Below, piece by piece: positions 28,286 through 38,955 of a stretch of DNA of 64,000 bases. The number at the start of each line of letters is the position of its first letter. Position 1 is the first letter of the stretch. The stretch covers positions 17,497,650 to 17,561,649 of the forward strand of contig CM055100.1 in the NCBI GenBank assembly GCA_029204225.1, written 5' to 3'. The notes below the pieces were generated by a model. It was given only the letters and a program-made list of their open reading frames with translations, searched no databases and was not told the DNA's origin. The stretch is from Diphasiastrum complanatum (taxonomy: Eukaryota > Streptophyta > Lycopodiopsida > Lycopodiales > Lycopodiaceae). The position numbers and the translations under genes were made by a program.

Positions 28286-29313
28286 TCACTGAATCATCAT
28301 GAAACATATAATAAACAAATATTAAATGGACAACATTGAAAAACGTGTACGAGGAGAATCATTTTAGACTCTCGCCCTATTTAAGGACCGTAAAGATGAG
28401 ATTTTTCCTTTTAAAATAATGTTCATTCTAAACATTTTCATAAAGTGTTCATAATGCATTCCAATATATATTCAGTGCGTCTCAGATATCGGATCCTCGC
28501 GTGCCTGTGGAGAAGACAATGATTTTTCACTTGGACTGTGCGCGTCGAATCGCTATTGTAGGGAAAAAAAATTGAAATTTTTTTGAAATTATTAGAGAGT
28601 AGTTTGCATGATCAAAGCTTGATTCGATAGACTCTTCATACTATCCACAGCTAAGAAGAAATTATCGAGTCAAGCTTTGATCATTCATATTATCTTCCTA
28701 TCGGTTCAGCGCGCGAGAATATCCTCTCTGGTTTTCACATTCAGTATATGCGCGATTCGCTATTAGGTGAAATAATGGCCTTTGGAATTTTTCAAAATTA
28801 TTATGATTGGATATAAAAAAAAAAGTCAGATATTTATAGCTTAACCTTGTCAATTTCAGCAATAAATTGTAGATGTGACCATACTTTTGTAGAATTAATT
28901 ATAGATGTGACCATACATTTGTTTTAGTTAATTGTGGTGGTTATTATCGACTAATCATTTCAAAGAAAGATTGGTATTTAATCTGATTTGATTGACAAGT
29001 CTCTGAATATCTCGAAGTAATCCGAGCCTCGGACATCCAAACCACCACGTTTGTAATCATTTCGGATTTTCACTATATAAACAAACAGACGACGCTGAAA
29101 TTTTTTTGCTTAAATTTCTTGTCGTTCTCTATATCCATATGATATCGATTCAGCGTGCTCGAAGCAAACTTCCTTCCATCAGCTTTTACTCACACACGTG
29201 CATCAGCTACCAGCTATCGGTTAGGTTTATTTCAGGTATCGGTTGGACGCGCTCGACCTGACCTTTGAACCTGAGTTATTCTCCATCGCGCGCTGATCCG
29301 CTATTGGATACTA

Positions 29314-30084
29314 ATGGAGTGGACTAAGCAGACAACACGAGTCCACCCTGGTGGATTCCCAATCACAAGAGGGGGTCAGGGAAATGCACCACCACCGCCT
29401 CGTCCAGCACCACCTTCTCCTAGGCCAAGGGGCAAAAGACGAGACCCACCCTGGCTCAAGGATATTCAAAAGCTACAGAAGACAAATAATCTTCTGATTT
29501 CGAAAGCTCACATACAGAGATCCATTAGACAAGTTATAAAAAGTCTATCTGTAGATGCAAGATGGATTGTAACGGCAGTAGAGGCGCTGCACACTACATA
29601 TGAGGACTTCCAAGTGAAAAAAATTTTAGATACTGTTGTTGCAGCTATCCATGCCAAGAGGGTGACCATCATGCCCAAGGATTTCAGCATTGTGTTCAGG
29701 CTACGGGACACATATGACAAATTTGTAGAGTACTTTAGACATGATGCTTGCTCTCCTCCAAAACAAGATTCAAAGAGGAGAAAACGAAAGCAATCTCAAC
29801 CATCCCGGCTTGTTATTCGTATACAGAGCGGGAGTGTTTCAAAGAAGAGGAGGTCTCATGACCCTCCTAATAAAGCGAGGGATTTTTCAAAGCCATCTCC
29901 TCTAAATGATATTCTATTTGCTAGGCAATCTCCCCCCAAGTCTCCTCCTAAGTCTCCTTCTTCTCCTCCCAAAACTCCATTATTAACTTCTCCTGCTAGA
30001 TCTTCCTCTCCTACTCCTCCTCCTTCAAAATCTTTGTCTCCTCCTACCCCCATAGATATTAGTTCCCCACCTCCTAGGAAATGA
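29314..30084 (+). CDS. Divergent histone H3-like protein with proline-rich tail
   Basis: 256 codons from ATG 29314, uninterrupted. Residues 50-123 align without a gap to canonical H3 from the end of the alpha-N helix through alpha-1, loop 1, alpha-2 and loop 2; I count 34 identities in 74, ending in the invariant AIHAKRVTIMPKD. The N-terminus (MEWTKQTTRVHPGG) keeps the H3 register around T3-K4-Q5-T6, R8 and G12-G13 but lacks K9, S10 and K14. Residues 23-48 are Pro/Arg-rich instead of the K18-K36 region. After the fold come a basic cluster (about 154-162, likely nuclear signal) and S/T-P-rich repeats to the end. A host H3 would be 136 residues and nearly invariant, so this is a captured or variant H3. 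It sits 75 bases upstream of a Ulp1-like gene, inside the motif array. A one-base shift near its stop would extend the frame toward that gene, so a fused product is possible. Confidence 0.85.
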   Translation: MEWTKQTTRVHPGGFPITRGGQGNAPPPPRPAPPSPRPRGKRRDPPWLKDIQKLQKTNNLLISKAHIQRSIRQVIKSLSVDARWIVTAVEALHTTYEDFQVKKILDTVVAAIHAKRVTIMPKDFSIVFRLRDTYDKFVEYFRHDACSPPKQDSKRRKRKQSQPSRLVIRIQSGSVSKKRRSHDPPNKARDFSKPSPLNDILFARQSPPKSPPKSPSSPPKTPLLTSPARSSSPTPPPSKSLSPPTPIDISSPPPRK

Positions 30085-30159
30085 TTTAGATGATTTTGTA
30101 AATGTAAAGGTATAATCAATTTTGAATGACAATTCTTTTGTGGTTTATTTGTATTACTT

Positions 30160-30780
30160 ATGTCACCCCTTGCACTTGCCTTTGTAAATACTCCTCAATA
30201 TGTACATTATGACCAATTGTTGAACACATATCTTAAAGCTTTAGGTCCAAGATACAGTTTTAAGATGCCAAAGACCAATGCTGGTCTTTCCCTTTCTAAA
30301 TTAGATACAGGTGAATTAGAAAGTAGGGATAAATTGTTAGGTGACAATGTAGGAGGTGGGGTAATTCAGTATTGGATGGAGTTTTTCCAGACCCCATTGT
30401 TTACAGATGTAGCATTGTTTCCCTTTCAATTCATGGTTGCATGTGATTTCCCTGATTTCAAAAGTCTGCACGATGATATGCTCCAATACGTCAGACTGGG
30501 GACTCCAATTCTCGTGCTCCCATACATAACAAAGTAAGTGTATTTTTTTCAGATTTTATTAAGTTCAATTTTTCATATGAATTTTGATTTCACATTGATT
30601 CTCATTAATTTATTGTTTTCTGATTGCAGTGATCATTGGAGCTTATACGTGTTGTCCTTATACGTCAATGATGAGGGTGTGTGTAATCCAGTTTGTTTAA
30701 AGATGAACTCTATCACACACACAAAATTGCCAGGAGCCATATCCAGAAAATGCAGGAACTCTTTCCAGTACCAAATGTAA
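30160..30780 (+). CDS. Ulp1/C48-type protease-like protein, C-terminally incomplete
   Basis: Exon 30160-30533 joins exon 30630-30780 across a 96-base GT-AG intron (GTAAGTG ... GATTGCAG); splicing creates TNDHWSLYVLSLY in frame. The HW pair, preceded by a hydrophobic ILVLPYI strand, matches the catalytic His region of Ulp1/SENP cysteine proteases, and GDNVGGGVIQYWMEFF resembles their N-terminal part. The position where the catalytic Asp is expected reads MNSI, so Asn may replace it. The Gln and Cys of the active site are absent: the frame ends at 30780, and a shifted frame runs to a stop at about 30853, inside a copy of the array motif. Family knowledge: C48 domains are often carried by plant Mutator- and CACTA-type transposons. 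Probably inactive as a protease here. Confidence 0.6.
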
Positions 30781-30989
30781 TAGCATATACGAAGCTGAAA
30801 TATGTTGATGCAGAGATAAAAAATTTTCAATATCGGTTCGACGTGCCCTTGTAGCTATTGTTTGGTTTCTTTTCAAATCGTGCGCGTTGATCCGATATTC
30901 AAACAATATTTTTTGGATATCGGTTTGACGCGCGTTTGATTCCATTGTTGATTTTATTATAACATCCTGCGCGTTGATCCGATATCTCA

Positions 30990-33839
30990 TAATGTTAAAA
31001 TTTTGATACTGCAGTCTTCCCAGCAAGTTGATTTTGTAAGTTGTGGTTGGTATACGGTATGCAACGCCACTTCCCCTTGGCAAGGAAAAGAGTAAGAATT
31101 TAGTGCACGTAGGCCACTCACACCAAGGAGGACCAGTCAAAGGACAATGGGTCGTTGGAGGAGAATCAACCTCATAAATGTCATTAAAAAATAGCTACAA
31201 AGGGCTTCTAGAAATTTATGTAGAACTTTTTGCATGGTGGAGGATATATAAACGAGAGGGAAAAGGAGAAAATCGTTGATATAGTTGAGCTATGGTTGCG
31301 TATTGTTGTTATCATGTTGATGAGTATGAGAGCATTGTAATCCTTCACATTGAGCAAATCATGAGTGAAGTCATCCACCTAAGAAAAAGAACCGATCTGT
31401 GGAAAGAAATTTGATTGAGAGAATGAACTTAAATTACCATGATACCATGTCACACCTAGCCAACCTTGGATCAAGAATAGAGAGTTAAAAGAGAATTCCA
31501 TGAGCAAGTATGATGCTTGATATTTCCAGCCCCACCCAATTGACATCTAGACCAGGTTGGGATCCTCTCCTTGCAGTTGTACTCCTAGGAGCCTAGAACA
31601 CTCTTGACTAGGGGATATGTGATAGTCAAGATGGTCCCCACGATTGGAAGGACGGTCCCCTGATTGCTCGCTTAAGGGCAATGTGGGCCCACTAGGGCTT
31701 TTTGGCTAAATTAATCCCCTGTTATAAATGCCCCTAACAAAAATAAACCCAGACCGTATGTCTTAGAGTATGTAGGTATACATATAAAAAATATGTATAC
31801 TATAAAACACTATCGTAGACCATAGAATATAGAGACTCCAAAATCTGTAGTATTTTGTACATATGATTTGTATACAACCATAGGTTTAGGCATAGAGCAA
31901 TAGACATTCTATTTGTAATATATACATGAAATATTTGAACCATAGGTTGAATAGCAGCCTACTCTAAAGATAACTCATCTTTGTTTGAACTTCGTTCGTT
32001 ACGTCAGCGTATCAAAGATTGATTCTTCAAATATACATACCGAACAGCTCAAAAAATACTTGGTATAACCACATTCTCCCACATCTAAACCTTTCAAAAC
32101 ATTGTGATAACTTTGTCCTTGCTTTTCAAAAGCAAGCACTAACTTCAAACAACCTATATTGTTAACAAAACAACAAACATTCAAGTTTGGTTCAACCTGA
32201 GAAAACTTATCTCAGCATTTTCAGCTCTTTCCAAAAAAAAAATGAAAGGAAAAAAATAACCTAATGAACACTGCTTCAATCATAGAAAACATAATAGGTT
32301 CCTTCCTAGTCAAGGCCATTGTCCTTGACCATTGTATCTTTTCATTTCTTGTTTTTAACTTCTCTTGTTTAGAGTTTGAAAGTTGAATGTTTTCCACATT
32401 GTCATCTTGCAAGGGTTGTTTCCAGCTTTTATTCTCAGCTTCCAACAACTTGGGTTGAGGTCAGCTGATTTGTAAGAACATCATTGTATGTATTACTGAA
32501 CTTTGAAACAAGAAAAGCTTCTTCAATTAAATACAGGCCCATCCTTGCTCTCAAAGAACTCTAAGATTAATAATAAACTCTCTGAGATGCACAAATGAAG
32601 AGGGCACTTGAAGCATATAACAGGTTTGTTGTGGACAAATTGTCCAAAAAGAGCTCTGAGATGGCTAGAAAAGTGGAGAAATAAAAGTATCTGTGAGAGC
32701 TCTGATAACTTTATACATGTTGTAGTAGTTCAAAATAGATCTTAAGACTTCCAATTTCCTCAAACCTTCATTCTGATACCTAGTATTGCCAATAGGCTCT
32801 TGCCAAGAGAAAATGAACAGTTGGTCAATATTATAAGGTAAGGTAGCAACCAAATGCTTAAAACTTAGAAAATGAGAAATGTTTGAAACTTTTGGAAAAA
32901 TGCTCTGAACATTTAAAACATGTATTCCGATTCTGTAAGGGCCCGAATAGAACAATTTTAAGGGTGGTGTGGAAATTATTGCGCGCTAGTAACAGACAGC
33001 ACTAAAACCTTTAGTTTCAAACTATACCAAAATGTCCACCATTGCATATCGCTACACACTTGAGGTTCAACTGATTAAGAATATGACCCCTTGTTCCTGA
33101 AAATCACAAAGTACAATACGTAAAACACAAAAAGAACCAAATGCTTACAACTTTCAACAAAATGTTGACAAAAAAGTTGATTGAATACATGATCGCTTTT
33201 TCAGAAAAATCACAAACAGGAGTTCAAACTTCTAAAAAACCCACGAATGTCTTCATCAGCTGGAATTCCTGAAACCATCTAATAAGGAACCTCAAAAGAA
33301 TTCAAAGCTCCCAAATTTGAATTGGCCCATTTCTAAACACATTGAATCTCTTCCAAACACGAGGAGATACTACTAGGTATAAGGAATCCACCTTGCTTGG
33401 CATCTACAAAATTGTCGAGGCAGTGGCTGCATGGCCAAAAAGTTCACCCACTGGAATATTTTTGAATTTCAAGAATAAAGAATTATTGTAATATGTCCTG
33501 TTAAAGGCTACACCATTGAACATCGTGCTTCATACCACCTTATCCCTCACTACACTGCTTACAAGAGAGACAATGGTGCATCAATGTTGCTTGTGCAACT
33601 AACAGGTCAACACTGTACTTTTTAACTCAAAAGTAATAAGAATTTTTCAGCTTCTAGGAAAAAATAATGAATAGGTATAAGCGGAAAAGTACAATCAATA
33701 TATCGATCAATTGCTAACTGGCAACAGTCATCTACATCCTACTTTAATCTAGAAACAACACCACTCTGAGAAACAATGACAATCAGGTTCCTTGATTGTG
33801 CCCTGATAAGCCTGCATTGCTCTGTACATCCAGCAGGCC
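30990..33839. other. AT-rich sequence downstream of the host gene
   Basis: No recognisable coding sequence. Open frames of 60-147 codons on the minus strand (30697-31140, 32221-32448, 32665-32955) show no motif I know. The first ~100-250 bases before 33840 on the minus strand would be the 3' UTR of the host gene. Confidence 0.4.
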
Positions 33840-36131
33840 TCAAAAAAACCCAAATCCCTTCTGAGGAGCTGCAGCAAACAAGCTATACTCTCCTGCTCCT
33901 TTAGTTTTAGTATTGTCAATAGGGTGCTCAACAGAGAACTTACAGTTGCTCAAATCCACTATATTTCTATCTGCAGGTTCATCGACAACAGTAGTGACCA
34001 AAGTCTTTGGCTCCCACTTTGTTGTACATGCTGGACCTCCAAAGTGGAATAGAGAAAATCCTGAACCATCTAAAGACAACACACTTTCAAGAGAATCTGC
34101 AGTCCTTGAAGCAGGCAATTCTTGGCTTTCTGAAGGAACGGAAGAAAATTGCTCACAAGCAAGACTCCTCCCATTTAGAGGTTGATGAATAGAACGGTAA
34201 TAAGCTGGCACTGTCTCTATAGGATTGCATTGTCTTCCTGGTTTAGGATGAACAGGAGGATCTTTTAAAGGCAATGTATTCAGCCCACATGAAACTGAAG
34301 TACTACCGGAATTGAAAGGGTGGATAAAGTTTTGTGAAGAAACTGCAGCAGGGTATACTAAGGGAGGCACGGGATACATCTGAAATTCTATCCCTGTAGG
34401 TCCTGGGATAAAGTGCCTATTTCCTTGGAGCACAGGCAAGCCACCATTCCTCCTATGCGGAGTCCAAGGTCCCTGCAAGAGGTAATAAGCACAGCCTTCC
34501 TGAGGAGGTACCGAAGGCGTTAAAGAAGAAACAACACTTGACATTGGCAGCAGGCGGTGCATCTCTCCTTGTGGTGCCAATAGCTCTACAAGTGAACAGC
34601 TGCTTTTAGAGCTTAGAACTGTACCAGCTTGGATGGAAACAGGAACATGGGCATGATTATTTATGTCTTGTCCACTACTGGGATGGAGCACCGTTTCAGG
34701 AATTTCAACTGCTGCTGAAAGGCTCATTGTAGTTGATTTTTGGACAAATGTGCCCTGCAGTTGTGAAATGCTTTGCATTATATGGTCAGTATGCATGTCA
34801 ACTTCCAAATTATCACTAGGGCATTCTCTTGTCACTGTACATCCATTTTGAGAAAGCCTTGAACTGCCCAGAGCCACATTAGAGACTTCTGTTGGAGGAA
34901 AACCAGCATCACAGAGCACATCAAATTGCAAACTCTTATTCGCTAGAGGTTGCTTTCTGAAGTCTGCAGCTTTGCTAGAAGTTGAAAATTGAGTTTTAGG
35001 AATATAGCCTGTTTCGGTATTGGAATTTAAGCTATCTTCTAGAGATCCTACTATGTTTGCACGATGCCTTGAGATTTTCTGATCTACTGCATTTTGAGCT
35101 GACATCCACTTGACCGAAGTTGAGCAATCTGTAAAAGCCTCTGTTCCAGTAACAACAGCATGAATACTACAATGTGATTTTTTTCCAGTGCAGCCATCTG
35201 CACAAACTGTTGAAACTCTTGGTCTACTGCTTGATCCTCCATTTGGCACTGACTGACAATCTTTCTGTACAATTTCAGCAGTATCTAAGCCTGCTCTTTT
35301 TTCATCTTTCGAAATTTCTAAATGACTGTTTGGAAAAGTTAGCAAGGTTTTGGCTCCATCATCTACAGATGATTTTTTTCCTGGAACTTTTGTTTCCATG
35401 ATCCCACTGCTTTGGCGTCCACCTTTCAACTGAAAACAAGACTGTGGGCTTCTACAAGTGCAGTGCTGGAGGTTCATTCTGTTTTTCAGATAGTTGGCTG
35501 ATTGGTTCCAACCCTGCGATTGTTTAGATGTGCCTGTACCATTATGCTTTGATCCCTCACTCCTCATTTGCACGTGAGATTTATGTACCTTTTGTTCAGG
35601 TGCTGGTGCAACTCTCAAATGCACTCGATGGCTGGTTTCAAAAGGTACAGCAACCCTTCTTGAATACCTACTTGCAGCATCGCTGTTTTGAAGTTGTTTC
35701 TGTAGTCTTCTTTTTGTGGATTTTGATTGCTCCATTGTGAAAGCTCCATTGCCATCCCTGACACTTAATGTGACTTCATTGTCCATTTCAAAAGAGGTCC
35801 TACAAATAGCTTCCCTGGCACCATCATCACTTTCAAACCCATCAGCCGATGGTTGCACCTCAGTCATATCCATGGAAGAAGATCTCACGGATAAAATATC
35901 ATCGTTTCCATGATTCGTCTTCAAATTGTTTGAGAAAGATTTATCTTCTTCACCCCCAGACAAATCATCAGACATGAAGTTCCCTGTACTTTTTTCCCCA
36001 TCTTTGTAACAATCTTTTCTTTTTAACTTCTCCTTTCTTCTGAGCTTTTTCTCTCTCTCTTTCAGTTTCTTACGTTCCCTCCTTTCCTCTTCCTTGCACT
36101 TTTCAGCTTCTTCTTCTTCAAGCAACTTATT
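33840..36131 (-). CDS. Host gene exon g (last)
   Basis: 763 codons plus stop. Begins [11 protein letters not shown] and enters a strongly charged coiled coil ([15 protein letters not shown]). Most of the exon is Ser/Gln/Thr-rich low complexity. The conserved C-terminal blocks [11 protein letters not shown] and YSLFAA precede a GFGFF ending. The stop TGA is at 33842-33840. Confidence 0.88.
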   Translation of the reverse strand, partial: NKLLEEEEAEKCKEEERRERKKLKEREKKLRRKEKLKRKDCYKDGEKSTGNFMSDDLSGGEEDKSFSNNLKTNHGNDDILSVRSSSMDMTEVQPSADGFESDDGAREAICRTSFEMDNEVTLSVRDGNGAFTMEQSKSTKRRLQKQLQNSDAASRYSRRVAVPFETSHRVHLRVAPAPEQKVHKSHVQMRSEGSKHNGTGTSKQSQGWNQSANYLKNRMNLQHCTCRSPQSCFQLKGGRQSSGIMETKVPGKKSSVDDGAKTLLTFPNSHLEISKDEKRAGLDTAEIVQKDCQSVPNGGSSSRPRVSTVCADGCTGKKSHCSIHAVVTGTEAFTDCSTSVKWMSAQNAVDQKISRHRANIVGSLEDSLNSNTETGYIPKTQFSTSSKAADFRKQPLANKSLQFDVLCDAGFPPTEVSNVALGSSRLSQNGCTVTRECPSDNLEVDMHTDHIMQSISQLQGTFVQKSTTMSLSAAVEIPETVLHPSSGQDINNHAHVPVSIQAGTVLSSKSSCSLVELLAPQGEMHRLLPMSSVVSSLTPSVPPQEGCAYYLLQGPWTPHRRNGGLPVLQGNRHFIPGPTGIEFQMYPVPPLVYPAAVSSQNFIHPFNSGSTSVSCGLNTLPLKDPPVHPKPGRQCNPIETVPAYYRSIHQPLNGRSLACEQFSSVPSESQELPASRTADSLESVLSLDGSGFSLFHFGGPACTTKWEPKTLVTTVVDEPADRNIVDLSNCKFSVEHPIDNTKTKGAGEYSLFAAAPQKGFGFF

Positions 36132-36688
36132 CTGAACAATTGATTACCCAAGTGTTGAAGTTAGGACATTCAAATGAATTTTTTTGCATAAAGCTCTTTG
36201 ATTCGTTGATGCAAGCAGGTGTTAAGATATAGAGATGTTAGAATTCTACTAGCACAATTTTAACATCTCTATGCTTTGATGCAATCATTCTAATATGCAA
36301 ATCTTGCAAAAAGCTTCTGAGAATGTTACTTGCCTGCTTCTCTAGAGTAGTTATCTCTTTGCATGCAATTCGAACACGCTCTTCAAGCAAGCTCAAAGCA
36401 AGACAAATAAATATGCTATGAGCATTTTGTCGTGCAGCTCCTTCTCTGAAAGCCATTTCTACCTGAAGATAAAAAACAATGAAGTTAGTAATTAAAAGAG
36501 CCACTAAAAGATCTCTCAAGTTCTGTGCACTTATGGTGGCCACAAAGTATCACATGTTCAAAACTTAAAGCCATGTTATTCTTACGTATGTGAAGTATGT
36601 TGAGTTTCTTCTTTCCAAAACAGAAGGGCCGCAATAGTTGGCAATGGGCATCAGAGTTTCTAGAGACTAGAACAAACATGCTGTGTGT

Positions 36689-36782
<94 letters not shown>

Positions 36783-37919
36783 CATTTATGTCTTTGAAAT
36801 ACCAAAAGGTATATAAGATGAAAGCACAACTCAAGTGTGTAATAACTGCTAGGGAGCATATATACGTCTTCAGAACAACTTAAAGAAAAGTAAACTGAAC
36901 TGCGTAAATATGAACTCCTTGCAGGGAGTCAAACACAGAACAGTAACAATAGATTAAACTGTAACAATTGAGAGTAGTTGTTGTTGCCTTGGAATGTATC
37001 TGAAAAAGGATGTAATGGAGATGTGCTCCTAATGCTGATGGAGACGTAGAAGACAATGACACGACTGCTGTCTACGACTGTGCGTGTGAGTGGAACATGT
37101 GAAGCTCAAGTGATTGTTGGTCGCAACACTCGACACAGCTAGGATACCTGCCTCATCTTCTGACAATGTCTCAACACTTGTAGGAATGTGACTATTGAGG
37201 CATCAGCCGCAGCAGCAAAAAAATGTTGCAATTCCAAATGTGTGCACATGTTTTATCTGTATGGGAATGCATCATGTTCGTAGTCTAGGATTTCTAGATG
37301 AAACCCATGGAGCTTCACGTATAGAGTATGAGCCATCATCGCCTTTGATCTCTAGGAGGTATTTAAGTGACCATATCTACATCATCCTCTGAGACGATGT
37401 GTTGCTGCCAATGGTTGATCATCTAAGGTAAAATATCTCTCTGACCATCAAGGCCACATATCTGGGATCCTTCCAAGAAACCAAAGATCAACAAGTAAGA
37501 GGCTCCACTTTGAATAAACAATAATATACTCTCTTGATCTCATGGATTGTAGGACATCAGAAATGAAGTGCTCCTCAATCTCAACCTCCTGCAAAGTACA
37601 TAATTGGAAAAATAAATAAATAAATAAGTCTTCAAAAGGGGAGGGGGGTTAAGACCTTGTGGAAAGGAAACAAAGACAAAAATGGTTTTACGAATATTTG
37701 ATTTCATGTCTGCACTATTCTCTAAATCTAAGCCAAAATTTCTGGACCAGTGTTTGCAGAAAAAGGATGCGATATGTGACTAACTAAGCCCCATTGTGAG
37801 TATGCCACTTCCAATGGTACCTGGTCTTAAGGCAAAACATCTCTTGTATATAGGATATCAAACTGATATGCTCCAGGGTCTCAACCTTCCTCGGCACGCA
37901 CAACTGACAAATTATGTGT

Positions 37920-37955
<36 letters not shown>

Positions 37956-38922
37956 TATTAATGTCTTTTCCATGCCAAAAGGCATATAAGACTAGAAAAT
38001 GTACATGTCAAGTATGTGGTAATAGTGGGAGCGTATGAAATGTCTCCAAAACAGTAACAAAACAACATATCTAAATACTCTGAAGTGAAATAAATGCGAT
38101 GAAATATGTACGAGCATACATATAACTAAATGTCAAGAGTGAGGTGTAGCACTATCATCCTGTCATGTCCTGCTGATGAAATAAAAGGATGTGATACGAG
38201 CTGCGCATTGGGGACCTCTGGTAGCCGCTGACATCGTCTAGGAGGATGAAATGTGTCTCCTCATGATAGGTCGGATAGCTCGAGCTGCAACATGGGTACT
38301 AGTGGAGCGTTGTCTCTAATCTCTATGAACGGGCATAACATCGTCGTCGTCGTCATCACCAGGCTTTGGGTCCCATTGGGTCTTCTCCTAGAGAAGAAAG
38401 AGGTAATCCGAGGCTGAGAAATAAAATGACTTTGCTGAGCTATTTGACATAGGTCTCGTCGCAGTAAGAACATCTCTCCCCATATCATAAGTGCAACAAC
38501 GCAGTGATTGATGGGATTCAATTACATGTCGGTGCTTATCAAGGAGTTAAAATCATAGCTACCAGGGAATGAGAACAAAATGGGAACATAACCCCTAGGT
38601 TCGGGAACATTCTCAAGAACTTGGGAACGTGGGAACACCATGTCATTAAAATTCTAAATATAAGTATGAAAAAATTCAAAACCAATACAAGAATTTTATT
38701 TTTTTTTACAACTAAAAACTTAAAAGTTATAGCTCTTAGCAATTTAGCATATGTAATTTGTAAAAAGTGTTAGCAAAATGTTCAATGTAACAAACAACTT
38801 GCCAAAATTTTGTATCTTTTTCCATTCGCTTCTCTACCAGTGTCAAGATTACAAATAGATTCAAAAGTCTGACCTTGAAGGCTCATGTGACGGCAGCCTG
38901 GCTGTTGACAACACTCGAGCAC

Positions 38923-38955
<33 letters not shown>

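Larger units (their letters stand above)
27973..30988. repeat. Twelve-copy inverted/direct motif array around the H3-like and Ulp1-like ORFs
   Basis: An ~18-base motif, consensus GATATCGGWTCRACGCGC, occurs with mismatches at 27973-27990(-), 28485-28504(+), 28538-28558(-), 28699-28715(+), 28750-28766(-), 29141-29160(+), 29237-29254(+), 29288-29307(-), 30830-30847(+), 30882-30900(-), 30916-30934(+) and 30969-30988(-), where + is the consensus as written. Eight copies precede the H3-like ORF and four follow or overlap the end of the Ulp1-like gene. Orientation mostly alternates. CG-rich sites in an AT-rich stretch resemble subterminal transposase-binding repeats of DNA transposons; that role is inference. 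Confidence 0.8.

Noticed and set aside
29314-30084. Ordinary host H3 or centromeric H3
   Set aside because: Less than half identity over the fold, a proline-rich C-terminal tail and the flanking Ulp1-like gene and motif array do not fit either; a host variant cannot be fully excluded.
29856-30119. 87-codon minus-strand ORF rich in Gly and Asp
   Set aside because: It is the antisense of the Ser/Pro-rich tail of the H3-like ORF.
30697-31140. 147-codon minus-strand ORF overlapping the Ulp1-like exon
   Set aside because: Antisense to the better supported plus-strand exon and reads through copies of the array motif; no domain recognised.
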